Below are positions 35,339 to 47,965 of a DNA stretch of 64,000 nt, piece after piece (within the stretch, counting starts at the first letter, position 1; the number at the start of each line of letters is the position of its first letter). Source of the stretch: Curtobacterium sp. MCSS17_015 (lineage in GTDB: Bacteria; Actinomycetota; Actinomycetes; Actinomycetales; Microbacteriaceae); the NCBI RefSeq assembly GCF_003234265.2, contig NZ_CP126256.1, forward strand, positions 1,674,001-1,738,000. Direction: 5' to 3'. The notes beneath the pieces are model-generated. The model worked only from the letters and a program-made list of their open reading frames with translations. It was not told where the DNA came from and ran no database searches. Both the position numbers and the translations under genes were made by a program.

Positions 35339-37399
35339 CTACCGTCCGGTCGCCGGGGCCGTGCGGGCGTCATGCGCGCCGGGCGCACTGGTCGGGGTGG
35401 GTGCACTGGCCGGGGTGGGTTCACTGGCCGGGGTGGGTGCACTGGCCGGGGTGGGCGCGCTGGCCGACTCGGGGGTGTCCACCGGGACCGTCGTGAGCTT
35501 GCGCACCACGGCGGCCGCCGTCGCGGGCCCGACGCCCGGCACCTCGGCGACCTCTTCCGCTGTGGCCTGGCGGAGGCGGGCCACTGAGCCGAAGTGCTTC
35601 AACAGCGCGGCCACGCGGTTCGGTCCGAGCCCGGGGATCTCGGACAGCTGCGACTTGACGTCCCGCTTCCGTCGCGTCCGCTGGTGCGAGATGGCGAAGC
35701 GGTGGGCCTCGTCGCGGAGACGCTGGATGAGGAAGAGCGCCTCGGAGTTGCGCGGCAGGATGACCGGGAAGTCGTCATCCGGCAGCCAGAGCTCCTCGAG
35801 ACGCTTCGCGATGCCGACCAGGGCGATGTCGCCGACCCCGGCCTCGTCGAGCGCGCGCTTCGCCGCGGCGACCTGGGGCTGCCCGCCGTCGACGACGAGG
35901 AGCTGCGGCCGGTACGCGAAGCGTTTCGTCGGCTTCGACCCCTCGACGACGGCGTCGCCGGTCACGTCGGGCACGTCCGGCACGGCCGCGTCCTCGTCGA
36001 GACGCGCCAGTCGACGGGTCAGCACCTGGTACATGCTGTCGGTGTCGTCGGTGGTCTCGGCGATCGTGTAACGCCGGTACTGGTCCTTGCGCGGCAGGCC
36101 GTCCTCGAACACGACCATCGACGCGACGACGTTCGTCCCCTGCAGGTGCGAGATGTCGTAGCACTCCATCCGCAGGGGCGCCTCGGTCATGCCGAGCGCC
36201 TCCTGGATGTCGGCGAGGGCCGCCGCCCGGGTCGTGTAGTCGGCTGAGCGCTTCGTCTTGTAGAGCATGAGCGCCTGCTGGGCGTTCTGCGAAGCCGTCC
36301 GGGCGAGACCCGCCCGGTCACCGCGCTGGGCGGTGCTGAGCTTCGTGCCACGGCCACCCCGGCGGTCGCTGAGCCACTGCTGCAGGGCATCGGCGTCGTC
36401 CGGCAGGACCGGCACGACGACCTCACGCGGCGGTTCCTCGCCGCCGGCCCCGGCGGGCAGTTCACTGCCGGTGTAGACGCCCTGCACGATCTGCTCGACG
36501 AGGTCGCCCGTGCTGATGTCGAGCTCCTTGTCGACGACCCAGCCGCGCACACCGCGGATGCGTCCGCCGCGCACCGAGAACAGCTGCACGGCGGCGGCCA
36601 GCTCGTCCTCCGCGATGCCGAACAGGTCGAGGTCGACCGAGTCCTTGAGCACGACCGCGGACTTCTCGAGCACGGCTTCGAGGGCCTCGACCTGGTCGCG
36701 GTACCGGGCTGCCTGCTCGTACTGCATGGCGTCGGCCGAGGCCGCCATCCGCTGCCGGAGCTGCGTGATCACGCGACGGTCGTAGCTGCCCATGAACCGC
36801 ACGAACTCCTCGACGAGCGCACGGTGCTCCTCGATCGTGACGCGTTGCGAGCACGGCCCGCCGCACTTGCCGATCTGCCCCGGGAAGCACGGCTTGCCGG
36901 TCTGCATGGCGCGCTTGTAGGACGACTCCGAACAGGTGCGGATCGGGAAGACCTTGATCATCAGGTCGATGGTGTCGTGCACGGCCCAGATCTTCGGGTA
37001 CGGGCCGAAGTACTTCGCGCCCTTGATCTTCCGGTTGCGCGTGACCATCACCCGCGGCGCCTCGTCGGCCATCGTGATCGCCATGTACGGGTACGACTTG
37101 TCGTCACGGAACTTGACGTTGAAGGGCGGATCGAACTCCTTGATCCAGGTGTACTCCAACTGGAGCGCCTCGATCTCCGAGCCGACCGTGGTCCACTCGA
37201 CGCTCTGCGCCGTGAGGACCATGCGCCGGGTCCGTTCGTGCAGGGTGTGCAGCGGCGCGAAGTAGTTGCTCAGCCGGGCGCGGAGGTTCTTCGCCTTGCC
37301 GACGTACAGCACGCGGCCGTTGCCGTCACGCCACCGGTACACGCCGGGGTCGGTCGGGATCTCCCCCGCCTTCGGCCGCCACGGGACGGTGTCCGCCAC
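35339..37399 (-). CDS. uvrC: Excinuclease ABC subunit C
   Basis: A 686-residue UvrC, which makes both incisions in nucleotide excision repair. The GIY-YIG nuclease domain starts [20 protein letters not shown], a Cys cluster follows ([12 protein letters not shown]), then the UVR motif near 210, the RNase H-like nuclease with [16 protein letters not shown], and the helix-hairpin-helix pair ending near residue 635. The last 50 residues are an Ala-Pro-Thr-Ser tail made by an 18-base tandem repeat and are not part of the family. The GTG start directly follows the uvrA stop. Confidence 0.95.
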   Translation of the reverse strand: MADTVPWRPKAGEIPTDPGVYRWRDGNGRVLYVGKAKNLRARLSNYFAPLHTLHERTRRMVLTAQSVEWTTVGSEIEALQLEYTWIKEFDPPFNVKFRDDKSYPYMAITMADEAPRVMVTRNRKIKGAKYFGPYPKIWAVHDTIDLMIKVFPIRTCSESSYKRAMQTGKPCFPGQIGKCGGPCSQRVTIEEHRALVEEFVRFMGSYDRRVITQLRQRMAASADAMQYEQAARYRDQVEALEAVLEKSAVVLKDSVDLDLFGIAEDELAAAVQLFSVRGGRIRGVRGWVVDKELDISTGDLVEQIVQGVYTGSELPAGAGGEEPPREVVVPVLPDDADALQQWLSDRRGGRGTKLSTAQRGDRAGLARTASQNAQQALMLYKTKRSADYTTRAAALADIQEALGMTEAPLRMECYDISHLQGTNVVASMVVFEDGLPRKDQYRRYTIAETTDDTDSMYQVLTRRLARLDEDAAVPDVPDVTGDAVVEGSKPTKRFAYRPQLLVVDGGQPQVAAAKRALDEAGVGDIALVGIAKRLEELWLPDDDFPVILPRNSEALFLIQRLRDEAHRFAISHQRTRRKRDVKSQLSEIPGLGPNRVAALLKHFGSVARLRQATAEEVAEVPGVGPATAAAVVRKLTTVPVDTPESASAPTPASAPTPASEPTPASAPTPTSAPGAHDARTAPATGR
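35385..35474. repeat. 18-bp tandem repeat in the uvrC 3' end
   Basis: Five units of GCACTGGCCGGGGTGGGT-like sequence (35385-35402, -35420, -35438, -35456, -35474), the last diverged. On the coding strand each unit encodes a hexapeptide such as ASAPTP. Confidence 0.9.
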
Positions 37400-40300
37400 C
37401 TAGCGAGCACCTGCCTGCTGTGCACCTGCTCGACGAGCACCCACGGACCGCTCCTTGCCCACGCGGGCGTCCTGCGCGTCGAGGATCTCGCGGAGGAAGA
37501 CGCCGGTGTGGCTCTCCGGGACGTCGGCGACGTGCTCCGGGGTGCCCGTGGCCAGCACCGTGCCGCCGCCCGACCCGCCCTCCGGGCCCATGTCGATGAG
37601 CCAGTCGGCGGACTTGATGACGTCGAGGTTGTGCTCGATGGTGATGACGGTGTTGCCCTTGTCGACCAGGCTCTGCAGCACGAGGAGCAGCTTCCGGACG
37701 TCCTCGAAGTGCAGACCCGTGGTCGGCTCGTCGAGCACGTAGACCGTGCGGCCGTTCGAACGACGCTGCAGCTCGGTCGCGAGCTTGACCCGCTGTGCCT
37801 CCCCGCCGGAGAGCGTCGCCGCGCTCTGCCCGAGTCGCACGTAGCCGAGGCCGACGTCGACGAGGGTCTGCATGTAGCGGTGGATCGCCGAGATCGGCTC
37901 GAAGAACTCGGCCGCCTCGCTGATCGGCATGTCGAGCACCTCGGAGATGCTCTTGCCCTTGTAGTGCACCTGCAGCGTCTCGCGGTTGTACCGGGCGCCG
38001 CCGCAGACCTCGCACGCGACGTAGACGTCGGGCAGGAAGTTCATCTCGATCTTGATGGTGCCGTCGCCCGAGCAGTTCTCGCAGCGGCCGCCCTTGACGT
38101 TGAAGCTGAAGCGTCCGGGCTGGTACCCGCGGGTCTTCGCCTCGGGGGTCTCCGCGAACAGCTGACGGATGCGGTCGAAGACACCCGTGTAGGTCGCCGG
38201 GTTCGAGCGCGGCGTCCGTCCGATGGGGGCCTGGTCGACGTGCACGACCTTGTCCAGCTGGTCGAGGCCCTTCACCCGGGTGTGCTTGCCCGCGATGTGC
38301 CGGGCACCGTTGAGCTGGTTGGCCAGCACCTTGTACAGGATGTCGTTGACGAGCGTCGACTTGCCGGAGCCGCTGACCCCGGTGACCGCGGTGAAGACCC
38401 CGAGCGGGAAGTCGACGTCCACGTCCTTGAGGTTGTTCGCCCGCGCGCCCTGCACGCTGATGACCCGCTTGCGGTTGACCTTCCGACGCTCCGACGGCAT
38501 CTCGATCGCCCGGCGCCCGGCGAGGTAGTCACCCGTGATGGACTCGCGGTTCTCGATCATGTCGTCGTACGAGCCCGAGTGCACGACGTTGCCGCCGTTG
38601 ACGCCCGCGCCGGGTCCGATGTCGACGACCCAGTCCGCCGTGCGGATCGTGTCCTCGTCGTGCTCGACCACGATGAGCGTGTTGCCGAGGTCCTTGAGCT
38701 TCACGAGCGTGTCGATGAGCCGACGGTTGTCGCGCTGGTGCAACCCGATGCTCGGCTCGTCGAGGACGTACAGCACGCCGGTCAGCCCGGAACCGATCTG
38801 GGTCGCGAGCCGGATGCGCTGCGCCTCGCCACCGGAGAGACCACCGGCGCCACGTGCCAGGGTGAGGTAGTTGAGGCCGACCTCGAGCAGGAACTCGAGC
38901 CGCGCCCGGATCTCGCGCAGGACGGCCGCGGCGATGTGCGCCTCGCGCGCCGTGAGCGTGATGTCCGCCATGAACCCGTAGGCCTCGTCGAGGGCCATGT
39001 CCGTGACGTCCGCGATGCTCCGGCCGTCGACCGTGACCGCCAGGACCTCGGGCTTGAGACGGGTGCCGTCACACACGGGGCACGGCACCTCGCGCAGGTA
39101 TCCCTGGAACCGCTGGCGCTGCGAGTCGGTCTCGGCCTCGGCGAACTTGCGCTCGATGTAGGGCATCACGCCCTCGAACCCGCTCGTGTACCGCATCTCG
39201 CGGCCGAAGCGGTTCTTCCACGACACCGAGACCTCGAAGTCCTTGCCGGTGAGGATGGCGGCCTGCACCGACGACGGCAGCTGGTTCCACGGGGTGTCGA
39301 GACGGAAGTCGAGCTCCTTGCCGAGGCCGGCGAGCAGCTTCTCGAAGTAGGAGTACAGGCCGCTCGTCCCGGTCCAGGGCAGCAGGACGCCGTCTGCCAG
39401 GGACGCTTCGGGGTCGCCGAGCACGAGGTCCGGGTCGACCGACATGCGGGTCCCGAGGCCGGAGCACTCCGGGCAGGCGCCGAACGGGGCGTTGAACGAG
39501 AAGGTCCGCGGCTCGATCTCGGTGAGGGCCAGCGGATGGTTGTTCGGGCAGGAGAGGTTCTCGGAGTACGTCCGCACCGCACCCGGGCCCTCGTGGTCGA
39601 CGAGGTCGATCGCGACCGTGCCGTTCGTGAGGCGCAGAGCCGTCTCGAGCGAGTCGGTCAGTCGGCCGAGGATGTCGTCGCTGGCGACCAAGCGGTCGAC
39701 GATGACCGAGATGTCGTGCTTGACCTGCTTCTTGAGCGTCGGCGGGTTGCTGAGCTGGATGCGCTCTCCGTCGACGATCGCACGGGAGTAGCCGGACGCC
39801 GCGAGCTCCTGGAAGAGGTCGACGAACTCGCCCTTCTTCTTCGACACGATCGGCGCGAGCACCTGGAACCGGGTACCGGTCTCCTGCGTCATGAGCTGGT
39901 CGGCGATCTGCTGCACGCTCTGCTTGCTGATCACCTCGCCACAGACGGGGCAGTGCGGGATGCCGATGCGCGCCCAGAGCAGACGCATGTAGTCGTAGAC
40001 CTCGGTGATGGTGCCGACGGTCGACCGCGGGTTCCGGTTCGTCGACTTCTGGTCGATCGACACGGCGGGCGACAGCCCCTCGATGAAGTCGACGTCGGGT
40101 CGGTCGACCTGTCCGAGGAACTGGCGCGCGTACGCCGACAGGGACTCGACGTACCGGCGCTGTCCCTCGGCGAAGATGGTGTCGAAGGCCAACGAGGACT
40201 TGCCCGATCCGGACAGGCCGGTGAACACGACGAGGGAGTCGCGCGGGATCTCGAGGTCGACGTCTCGGAGGTTGTGCACCCGCGCGCCGCGGACGCTCAG

Positions 40301-40408
40301 CGTCGACGTGTCGTGGGGTGCCGTACCGCCGGGCAGGTGCAGGTCCGACGGCTCGTCGAAGTCGTCGGGTCCGGGCATGGCGGTTCCGCGGTCAGAGGTG
40401 ATGGTCAT
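37400..40408 (-). CDS. uvrA: Excinuclease ABC subunit A
   Basis: A 1,002-residue UvrA, the damage-recognising ATPase of nucleotide excision repair. Two ABC modules: Walker [15 protein letters not shown] near 66 and [13 protein letters not shown] near 675, signatures [12 protein letters not shown] and [12 protein letters not shown]. Zinc-binding Cys pairs occur in CPVCGEV, CPECSG, CPVCDG and CENCSG..CEVCGG. The ATG at 40408 is chosen because TAGAAT ends eight bases before it and no Shine-Dalgarno is present; an internal ATG (MPGPDD) ten codons on is an alternative. It is followed without gap by uvrC. Confidence 0.97.
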   Translation of the reverse strand: MTITSDRGTAMPGPDDFDEPSDLHLPGGTAPHDTSTLSVRGARVHNLRDVDLEIPRDSLVVFTGLSGSGKSSLAFDTIFAEGQRRYVESLSAYARQFLGQVDRPDVDFIEGLSPAVSIDQKSTNRNPRSTVGTITEVYDYMRLLWARIGIPHCPVCGEVISKQSVQQIADQLMTQETGTRFQVLAPIVSKKKGEFVDLFQELAASGYSRAIVDGERIQLSNPPTLKKQVKHDISVIVDRLVASDDILGRLTDSLETALRLTNGTVAIDLVDHEGPGAVRTYSENLSCPNNHPLALTEIEPRTFSFNAPFGACPECSGLGTRMSVDPDLVLGDPEASLADGVLLPWTGTSGLYSYFEKLLAGLGKELDFRLDTPWNQLPSSVQAAILTGKDFEVSVSWKNRFGREMRYTSGFEGVMPYIERKFAEAETDSQRQRFQGYLREVPCPVCDGTRLKPEVLAVTVDGRSIADVTDMALDEAYGFMADITLTAREAHIAAAVLREIRARLEFLLEVGLNYLTLARGAGGLSGGEAQRIRLATQIGSGLTGVLYVLDEPSIGLHQRDNRRLIDTLVKLKDLGNTLIVVEHDEDTIRTADWVVDIGPGAGVNGGNVVHSGSYDDMIENRESITGDYLAGRRAIEMPSERRKVNRKRVISVQGARANNLKDVDVDFPLGVFTAVTGVSGSGKSTLVNDILYKVLANQLNGARHIAGKHTRVKGLDQLDKVVHVDQAPIGRTPRSNPATYTGVFDRIRQLFAETPEAKTRGYQPGRFSFNVKGGRCENCSGDGTIKIEMNFLPDVYVACEVCGGARYNRETLQVHYKGKSISEVLDMPISEAAEFFEPISAIHRYMQTLVDVGLGYVRLGQSAATLSGGEAQRVKLATELQRRSNGRTVYVLDEPTTGLHFEDVRKLLLVLQSLVDKGNTVITIEHNLDVIKSADWLIDMGPEGGSGGGTVLATGTPEHVADVPESHTGVFLREILDAQDARVGKERSVGARRAGAQQAGAR

Positions 40409-40416
40409 CGCAGACG

Positions 40417-40422
40417 ATTCTA
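40417..40422 (-). promoter_or_regulatory. -10 box of leaderless uvrA
   Basis: TAGAAT on the - strand, eight bases before the uvrA ATG. I see no clear GAAC-N4-GTTC LexA site in the 48-base gap. Confidence 0.5.
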
Positions 40423-40456
40423 CGAACCGACTCCGACAAACGCCCGCCCCGACGAC

Positions 40457-41396
40457 TCAGCCGAGTGCGTCCAGAGCGAACGCGACCCCGGAGGCGGCTT
40501 CACTGGCGGCCCACAACCGCGCGGCTTCGGTCCGGTCGTGCGCCCGCGGTTCCGCCGGCACGACGGCAGGCCCACCCCGGAGCTGGAACCAGCCGTCCGG
40601 CCCCCAGTACTCACCCGACCGCACGTCGCCACCGACCACCGCGCGCACGAGCGGCACGGCCCCGGCGTCCTTGCCCTGGGCGATCCACCGCTGACCGGGA
40701 CGGACCCAGCCCGGCTCGGTCCGCGCGACGCTCACCTCTGGTCGGGCCGGCGTCAGCGAGTCGAGCGCGAGTCCGGGGTGCGCCACGACGCTCGACACCG
40801 GCGACCCGGCGTCGGCGAGACGCTGCGCGAGCTCGAACCCGAAGAGCATCACCGCGAGCTTGCTGCGCCCGTACTGGCGGTATCCGGAGTAGTGCCCGGC
40901 GGCGAGCGGATCGTGTCGGTCGAGGGTGACCCAGCGGTGCGAGATCGAGCCGAGGTGCACGACGCGACCTCCGGTCTCCTGCAGGAGCGGGAGCACCAAG
41001 GCCGTCCAGGCGAAGTGGCCCAGGTGGTTCGTCCCGACCTGCAGCTCGTGCCCCTGCGCGGTTGAGCGGCGCTGGCGGGACCCGACCACTCCGGCGTTGT
41101 TGAGGACCGCGTCGACCGCTCCCCGTCGGGCCAGCTCGGCCGCGGCCGCCCGGACCGAGTCGAGGTCCGCGAGGTCGAGGTGCAGGTGGTCGAGCGTCGC
41201 CGCGGGTACCTGCTGCCGGATGCTGCGCTCCGCGGCGGCTGCCTTCTCGCGGTTCCGGGTGGCGAGGACGACCCGGTGGCCGGCCGCGGCGAGCTGCTCC
41301 GCCGCCTGGTACCCGAGCCCGGCGCTCGCACCCGTGACCACCACCGTCCGCTGCCGGTCGCCCGAGACGGCACCGTCCGCGGTGGACGGGCTCGAC

Positions 41397-41407
<11 letters not shown>
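40457..41407 (-). CDS. SDR-family oxidoreductase between uvrB and uvrA
   Basis: A 316-residue extended SDR resembling the retinol dehydrogenase/WWOX group. [10 protein letters not shown] binds NADP near 26-33, NNAG is near 100, catalytic Ser lies in LGSISHRW and the Tyr-Lys pair in YGRSKLAV. The substrate is unknown. The ATG at 41407 overlaps the uvrB 3' end by 11 bases, and uvrA follows after 48 bases, so it is read with the excision-repair genes although no repair role is known for such enzymes. Confidence 0.85.
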
Positions 41408-43487
<2,080 letters not shown>

Positions 43488-43494
43488 GCCTGCA

Positions 43495-43500
43495 ACAGTA
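43495..43500 (-). promoter_or_regulatory. -10 box of leaderless uvrB
   Basis: TACTGT on the - strand, seven bases before the uvrB ATG. Confidence 0.55.
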
Positions 43501-43630
43501 GGCGCGGCCCCTGACATCGGAGGGCTCTGCTCGCCCACGGCGTACTCTCCGCTGATAGCGGTCTCAGAGGGTCCTGATCGGCAACGGTCGTAACCTCCGG
43601 TCCGTTCAGCAACCCGACCGAAGAGACCCC

Positions 43631-44968
43631 ATGACCACGGCCCCTGCCCCCGCCCCGGCACCGACCACGGGGACCCCGTTCCGCGGACGCATCCGCGGAC
43701 GGGTCCTCCTGCTCCTGTGCTTCATGTACGCCATCTCGTACATCGACCGCACGAACATCTCCACCGCTCTCCCGCACATCACCGACGAGTTCGGTCTCTC
43801 CGAGACCGACGCCGGGTTCATCGTCGCGGCGTTCTCGCTGCCGTACGCGCTCCTCCAGGTGTTCGGCGGGACGATCAGCGAGAAGTTCGGCCCACGCCGG
43901 GCGCTCTTCGTGATCACGGTGGTCTGGGGCGTCGCGACGCTCTGGTCCGGCCTGGCGATCGGTTTCTGGACGCTGTTCGCCGCGCGGCTCCTGCTCGGGC
44001 TGAGCGAAGCCGCCGCGTTCCCGTCCGCCACCCAGGCGATGAGCCGCTGGATCCCGCGCGACCGGAACGGCTTCGCGCAGGGCGTCGTGCACTCCGCCGC
44101 CCGGCTCGGCAACGCGCTCGCGCCGCTTCTGGTGGCGTACTTCATCGCGATCAGCGGGTGGCGACTCGCGTTCTTCGCCACGGCCCTCCTGTCCGTGGTC
44201 TGGGGCGTCGTCTGGTTCGTCGCCTTCCGGGACCGGCCGGAGGACGCCAGGGGCATCACGAAGTCGGAACTGGCCGAACTGCCGCCCGTCGAGACACGCG
44301 CGACCCGGCCTCCGGTCCCCTGGCGGGCCCTCGCCCGGCAGATCCTGCCGGTCTCCTTCGTCGACTTCGGCTACGGGTGGACGCTCTGGGTGTTCCTCAC
44401 CTGGATCCCGACCTTCCTCAGCGACGAGTACGACCTCGAGATCAGTGCCTTCGCCTGGTTCACGACCGCCGTGTTGCTCGCCGGCGTCGTCGGGGACACC
44501 GTCGGTGGGATGCTCAGCGACCGGATCATCCACCGCGGTGGCGACACCCGACACGCGCGGCGGGTGATCTTGGTCATCGGGCTCGGCGGGTCCCTGCTCT
44601 GCCTGCTGCCCCTGATCGTCGCCGGGCAGAGCCTCACCGTGGCCACGGTGTCGCTCGCGCTCTCGTTCTTCTTCCTCGAGCTGTGCAACGCCAACCTGTG
44701 GGCGATCCCGATGGACGTCGCTCCGCAGTGGTCGGGCACCGCGTCCGGCTTCATGAACACCGGCTTCGGCGTCGCCGGCGTGGTCTCCCCCATCGTGTTC
44801 GGCGCGCTCATCGAGGCCTCGGGCTGGCAGGTGCCGTTCGGGATCTCCTGCGTCCTGCTCGCGGCCGCCGCCGTCGTCGCGTGGGTGATGAAGCCGCAGC
44901 GTCTGACCATGACCGACGGCGTCCTCGAGATCGGCGTGCCCGCAGCGGAGCGCGACGCGGCCAGCTGA
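43631..44968 (+). CDS. MFS transporter, ACS-like family
   Basis: A 445-residue major-facilitator protein with twelve predicted membrane helices. The first helix ends [14 protein letters not shown] and the loop 2-3 motif reads [15 protein letters not shown], both typical of the anion:cation symporter (hexuronate/glucarate/tartrate) family. An Ala-Pro-Thr-rich N-terminal 17 residues precede them. No catabolic genes adjoin, so the substrate is unknown. AAGAGA lies four bases before the ATG. It is divergent from uvrB. Confidence 0.85.
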   Translation: MTTAPAPAPAPTTGTPFRGRIRGRVLLLLCFMYAISYIDRTNISTALPHITDEFGLSETDAGFIVAAFSLPYALLQVFGGTISEKFGPRRALFVITVVWGVATLWSGLAIGFWTLFAARLLLGLSEAAAFPSATQAMSRWIPRDRNGFAQGVVHSAARLGNALAPLLVAYFIAISGWRLAFFATALLSVVWGVVWFVAFRDRPEDARGITKSELAELPPVETRATRPPVPWRALARQILPVSFVDFGYGWTLWVFLTWIPTFLSDEYDLEISAFAWFTTAVLLAGVVGDTVGGMLSDRIIHRGGDTRHARRVILVIGLGGSLLCLLPLIVAGQSLTVATVSLALSFFFLELCNANLWAIPMDVAPQWSGTASGFMNTGFGVAGVVSPIVFGALIEASGWQVPFGISCVLLAAAAVVAWVMKPQRLTMTDGVLEIGVPAAERDAAS

Positions 44969-45025
44969 CCGCCGCCGGGGCGTCACGCGATGCGATGACC
45001 GACAGCCCCTCACCGCGAGCGGGAG

Positions 45026-45051
45026 GCGGGCCTCCCGGCCTGGAGGCCCGC
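45026..45051. terminator. Hairpin between MFS and acyltransferase genes
   Basis: GCGGGCCTCC / GGAGGCCCGC, 10-bp perfect stem, 6-base loop, preceded by an overlapping GGGAGGC. It lies between convergent genes and carries the repeated-family core in inverted order. Confidence 0.55.
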
Positions 45052-45145
45052 ACCACGTCGCGCGGACCGCCGCCGTCCGTCTGCCGGTCGGCCCGTCAGC
45101 CCTCCCGCTCGGCGGCCGTCAGGCCGTCGGCGGGACCGCTGCCCC

Positions 45146-46381
45146 TCACGCTGACGCGCCACCCGACCGCCACCGGGCGCGTGACGGCCGGCCGGTGAGG
45201 GGCACGCTGAGCGGTGACCACCGGAACACCTCGGTCACCGCGACCGACAGCACGAGCACCAGCACGTACGTGACGAGCGTCAGCCACGGCTCGGGCACGA
45301 CGCCCTCGAGCCAGCTGTCGCCGTACAGCAGGATCCAGATCATGAACGGGTGGCTGAGGAAGATCCCGAACGACCGGTCGGAGGCGTAGTCGACGATGCG
45401 GGCCACGACGCTGCCGGCACGACGTCGGTCAGCCCACGCGGCGCCGATCGTCAGGAAGCCGACGAAGACCGCCGCGCTCCACAGCACCTGGACGGGCTGG
45501 AGCGGAGTGCCCGCCGCGTAGAGGGACTGCCCGAGCCCGACCTGCACCCACCACACGCCGAGCGTGAGCGCACCGGTGCCGGCGAACGCCCAGAGGACGG
45601 CCCGACGGTGCTCACGGACGAAGCGGAGGAACGGGTCGGCGTGGTCGGCGGCCACCGCTCCCGCCACGATGAAGAAGACGTACGAGAAGAAGAACTGCTT
45701 CTGGTACCCGTGCAACCAGTCGATGGAGTCGGGCAGGTACTTGTAGCAGGCGAACACCGCGACCTGGACCAGGAACGCGAGCACGAGGAGCGTCACGTGG
45801 TGTCGGCGGGTCACCCGGACGAGCCACACGATCACGGGCAGGAGCAGGTACACCTGCATCGTCACGAGCAGGAAGTAGAGGTGGTACCAGGACGTCCCGG
45901 TGACGATCCCCTCGGCGTACGTCGTCACGAGGGCCGGCACGTCGCCACGGGTCGTGCCGCTCAACAACCACGCGGCGCCGACGTAGACGAACGACCACGC
46001 CAGGTACGGCACGCCGACGAGCAGGAACCGTCGGGGCCAGAACTGCGCCAGCGGTCGAGGGCGGAGCGACCAGCTGTAGACCAGGACGAACGCGGTCAGC
46101 GAGAAGAACACCAGGCGCGTGAAGTGCAGCAGTCCGAGCAGGGCGTTGAGCGGGACGTCGTCGTCCGCGACGGTGTGGCTCGTCGTGTGCACGCCGATGA
46201 CGCACGCGAAGGTCAGGATCCGGAGGACGTCGACCTCGTACAGGTGCCGCGGGCGCCCGGCGGCCGTGCGCGTCGGGGTCTGCACGCCGGTCCCGCTCGT
46301 GCCGGTCGCGCTCCCGTCGGGCGACGACGGGCTCGCACCCGGCGTGACGGCCACGGCGGCCGGGGTGGGTCGGGCGCTCAC
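45146..46381 (-). CDS. Membrane acyltransferase, acyltransferase-3 family
   Basis: A 411-residue multi-pass protein with about ten membrane helices and a Pro/Thr/Ser-rich 45-residue cytoplasmic lead. The first helix carries the family signature with Asp51, Arg54 (DVLR) and His65 (VIGVHTT), and the family motif HLYFLL-like segment SWYHLYFLLVTMQVYLL follows. Members O-acylate sugars of exported polysaccharides or lipids. The GTG at 46381 overlaps the stop of the acyl-CoA synthetase (GTGA), with no Shine-Dalgarno, so the two are coupled. This suggests that the ligase provides the acyl group; the acceptor is unknown. Confidence 0.85.
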   Translation of the reverse strand: MSARPTPAAVAVTPGASPSSPDGSATGTSGTGVQTPTRTAAGRPRHLYEVDVLRILTFACVIGVHTTSHTVADDDVPLNALLGLLHFTRLVFFSLTAFVLVYSWSLRPRPLAQFWPRRFLLVGVPYLAWSFVYVGAAWLLSGTTRGDVPALVTTYAEGIVTGTSWYHLYFLLVTMQVYLLLPVIVWLVRVTRRHHVTLLVLAFLVQVAVFACYKYLPDSIDWLHGYQKQFFFSYVFFIVAGAVAADHADPFLRFVREHRRAVLWAFAGTGALTLGVWWVQVGLGQSLYAAGTPLQPVQVLWSAAVFVGFLTIGAAWADRRRAGSVVARIVDYASDRSFGIFLSHPFMIWILLYGDSWLEGVVPEPWLTLVTYVLVLVLSVAVTEVFRWSPLSVPLTGRPSRARWRSGGASA

Positions 46382-47946
46382 CGCGACTCGGTCATGGCTC
46401 GGACGCGGGCGCGCTGCACCTTGCCGGTCGGCGCACGCGGCAGGTCCGGCACGAGGGAGATCTCGGCCGGGCGGCGGAACCGGGTCAGGGCGGAAGCGGC
46501 CAGCGCGGTGAGGTCGGCGACGAGCTCGTCGGCGTCGACGTCGTCCTGTGCGATGACGTACGCCACGGGGACGGCACCGAGCACGTCGTCCGGTCGCCCC
46601 ACGACGACGGCCTCGAGCACGCGGGGGTCCCGCAGCAGGACGTCCTCGACCTCGGACGGGTACACCTTCTCGCCGCCGCGGTTGATGACGTCGTCGGACC
46701 GCCCGGCGAGCGACACCCACCCGTCCGCCGCGACGGACCCGAGGTCGCCGGTCGCGAGCCACCCCTCGTCGTCGAACCGTTCGGCGGCGCGACCGCCGAG
46801 GTACGAGCGGACGATACCCGGTCCGCGCACCCAGAGCGCGCCGACCTCGCCGGCGGGCAGGACGCCGCCGTCCTCGCCGCGGACCTGGACCTCGGACCCG
46901 ACGGGCAGCCCGACGGTGCCGGGGCGGGGCGGGGCGTCGAGCGGCGTCGCGGTGATCTGGCTGGCACCCTCGGTCATGCCCCAGCTCACCACGAGCGGGA
47001 CGTCGCCGAGCGCGGCGCGCACCGGATCGGGCAGGGGTGCCGACGCGCTCCGGACGAAACGCAGCGTCTCCGGGAACACCATCGGCCCGGTCTTCGCCAG
47101 GACCGCCAAGACCGCCGGCACGGCGTTGAGCCAGGTGATCCGGCGCTCCTCGAGCAGTTCCCAGAACCCGGTCCGACGGAACCGCCGGTCGAGCACGAGC
47201 GTCGCGCCGGCGACCAGGGTGGCGATGAGACCGACGACCTCGGCGTTGACGTGGAACAGCGGCAGTGAGTTGAAGCCCCGGTCGCGCTCGGTCAACCGGT
47301 TGTGCGCGGCGACGGCCCGAGCGACGGACAACAGTTGCGACTCCGGCAGTTCGACGCCCTTGGGCGTGCCCGTCGAGCCCGAGGTGAACAGGACGACCGA
47401 GCCCTGGCCCGGTGCGTCGGGTGCCGCATCCGGCACGTCGCCGTCGCGGACACCGACCGGGAGGAACGTGGCCGCGTCGATCCCGGCGGCCGGCGCCCCC
47501 GCGACGGTCGCGTCCTCGGCGCGGTCGGACACGACCATGGCCGCACCGCCGAGGAGCGCGGCGAGCCGCGCCGGTTCGGTCACCGGTTGGCCGGTGTCGA
47601 CCGGGACGGCGCGACGCCCGGACGCGACGGCGGCCAGGTGGACGACGGCGAAGGCGAGCGGGTCGCCGACGTCGACGAGCACCCCGCCGGACGGCGGGAC
47701 CCCGATCGCGTCGAAGGTCCGCGACCAGGAGGTCACGGCGTCGTGCAGCGCCCCGTACGTCAGGACGCGGTCGGAGCGGGCGTCCTCGAGGTAGGCACGG
47801 TCGCCGTGCTGCTCGGCGTGGAGGCGGATGAGTCCACCGAGCGCGGGCGGGACCCCGCCCCCGTCGTCGGGCGTCGCGGAGCCGCTCCCGTGGTCGGGCA
47901 CGTCCGTGGTGGCGGAAGGGGTGGAGTCGCCGAGGTGCTGCACCAC
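46378..47946 (-). CDS. Acyl-CoA synthetase (AMP-forming)
   Basis: A 522-residue adenylate-forming ligase that activates a carboxylic acid to its CoA thioester. The P-loop FTSGSTGTPKG lies near 188, the A5-like segment is SWGMTEGAS, the hinge GWLATGDLG and GRSDDVINRGGEKVYPSEVE follow, and the catalytic Lys is K509 in PTGKVQRARV. The substrate pocket does not point to one acid. The start may be GTG at 47946 or the adjoining GTG at 47943, which is six bases after a TACGAT box and would be leaderless. Downstream it overlaps the acyltransferase; upstream it is 19 bases from the hydrolase. Confidence 0.9.
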   Translation of the reverse strand: MVQHLGDSTPSATTDVPDHGSGSATPDDGGGVPPALGGLIRLHAEQHGDRAYLEDARSDRVLTYGALHDAVTSWSRTFDAIGVPPSGGVLVDVGDPLAFAVVHLAAVASGRRAVPVDTGQPVTEPARLAALLGGAAMVVSDRAEDATVAGAPAAGIDAATFLPVGVRDGDVPDAAPDAPGQGSVVLFTSGSTGTPKGVELPESQLLSVARAVAAHNRLTERDRGFNSLPLFHVNAEVVGLIATLVAGATLVLDRRFRRTGFWELLEERRITWLNAVPAVLAVLAKTGPMVFPETLRFVRSASAPLPDPVRAALGDVPLVVSWGMTEGASQITATPLDAPPRPGTVGLPVGSEVQVRGEDGGVLPAGEVGALWVRGPGIVRSYLGGRAAERFDDEGWLATGDLGSVAADGWVSLAGRSDDVINRGGEKVYPSEVEDVLLRDPRVLEAVVVGRPDDVLGAVPVAYVIAQDDVDADELVADLTALAASALTRFRRPAEISLVPDLPRAPTGKVQRARVRAMTESR

Positions 47947-47965
47947 CCCATCGTATTTCCGCTGG

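Noticed and set aside
35385..35474. Possible CRISPR-like array
   Set aside because: Units are contiguous 18-bp tandem copies in frame inside uvrC, with no spacers and no cas genes.
40409..40456. LexA/SOS box upstream of uvrA
   Set aside because: I looked for GAAC-N4-GTTC and found only single half-site-like bases; the gap is better explained by a -10 box.
36824..41065. A 1,413-codon open frame on the + strand opposite uvrC, uvrA and the SDR gene
   Set aside because: It is the antisense shadow of strongly recognised genes in very GC-rich DNA, Arg/Val/Asp-rich and without any known motif.
45018..45060. Inverted repeats as insertion-sequence ends
   Set aside because: No transposase frame and no target-site duplication; the repeats form an ordinary hairpin between convergent genes.
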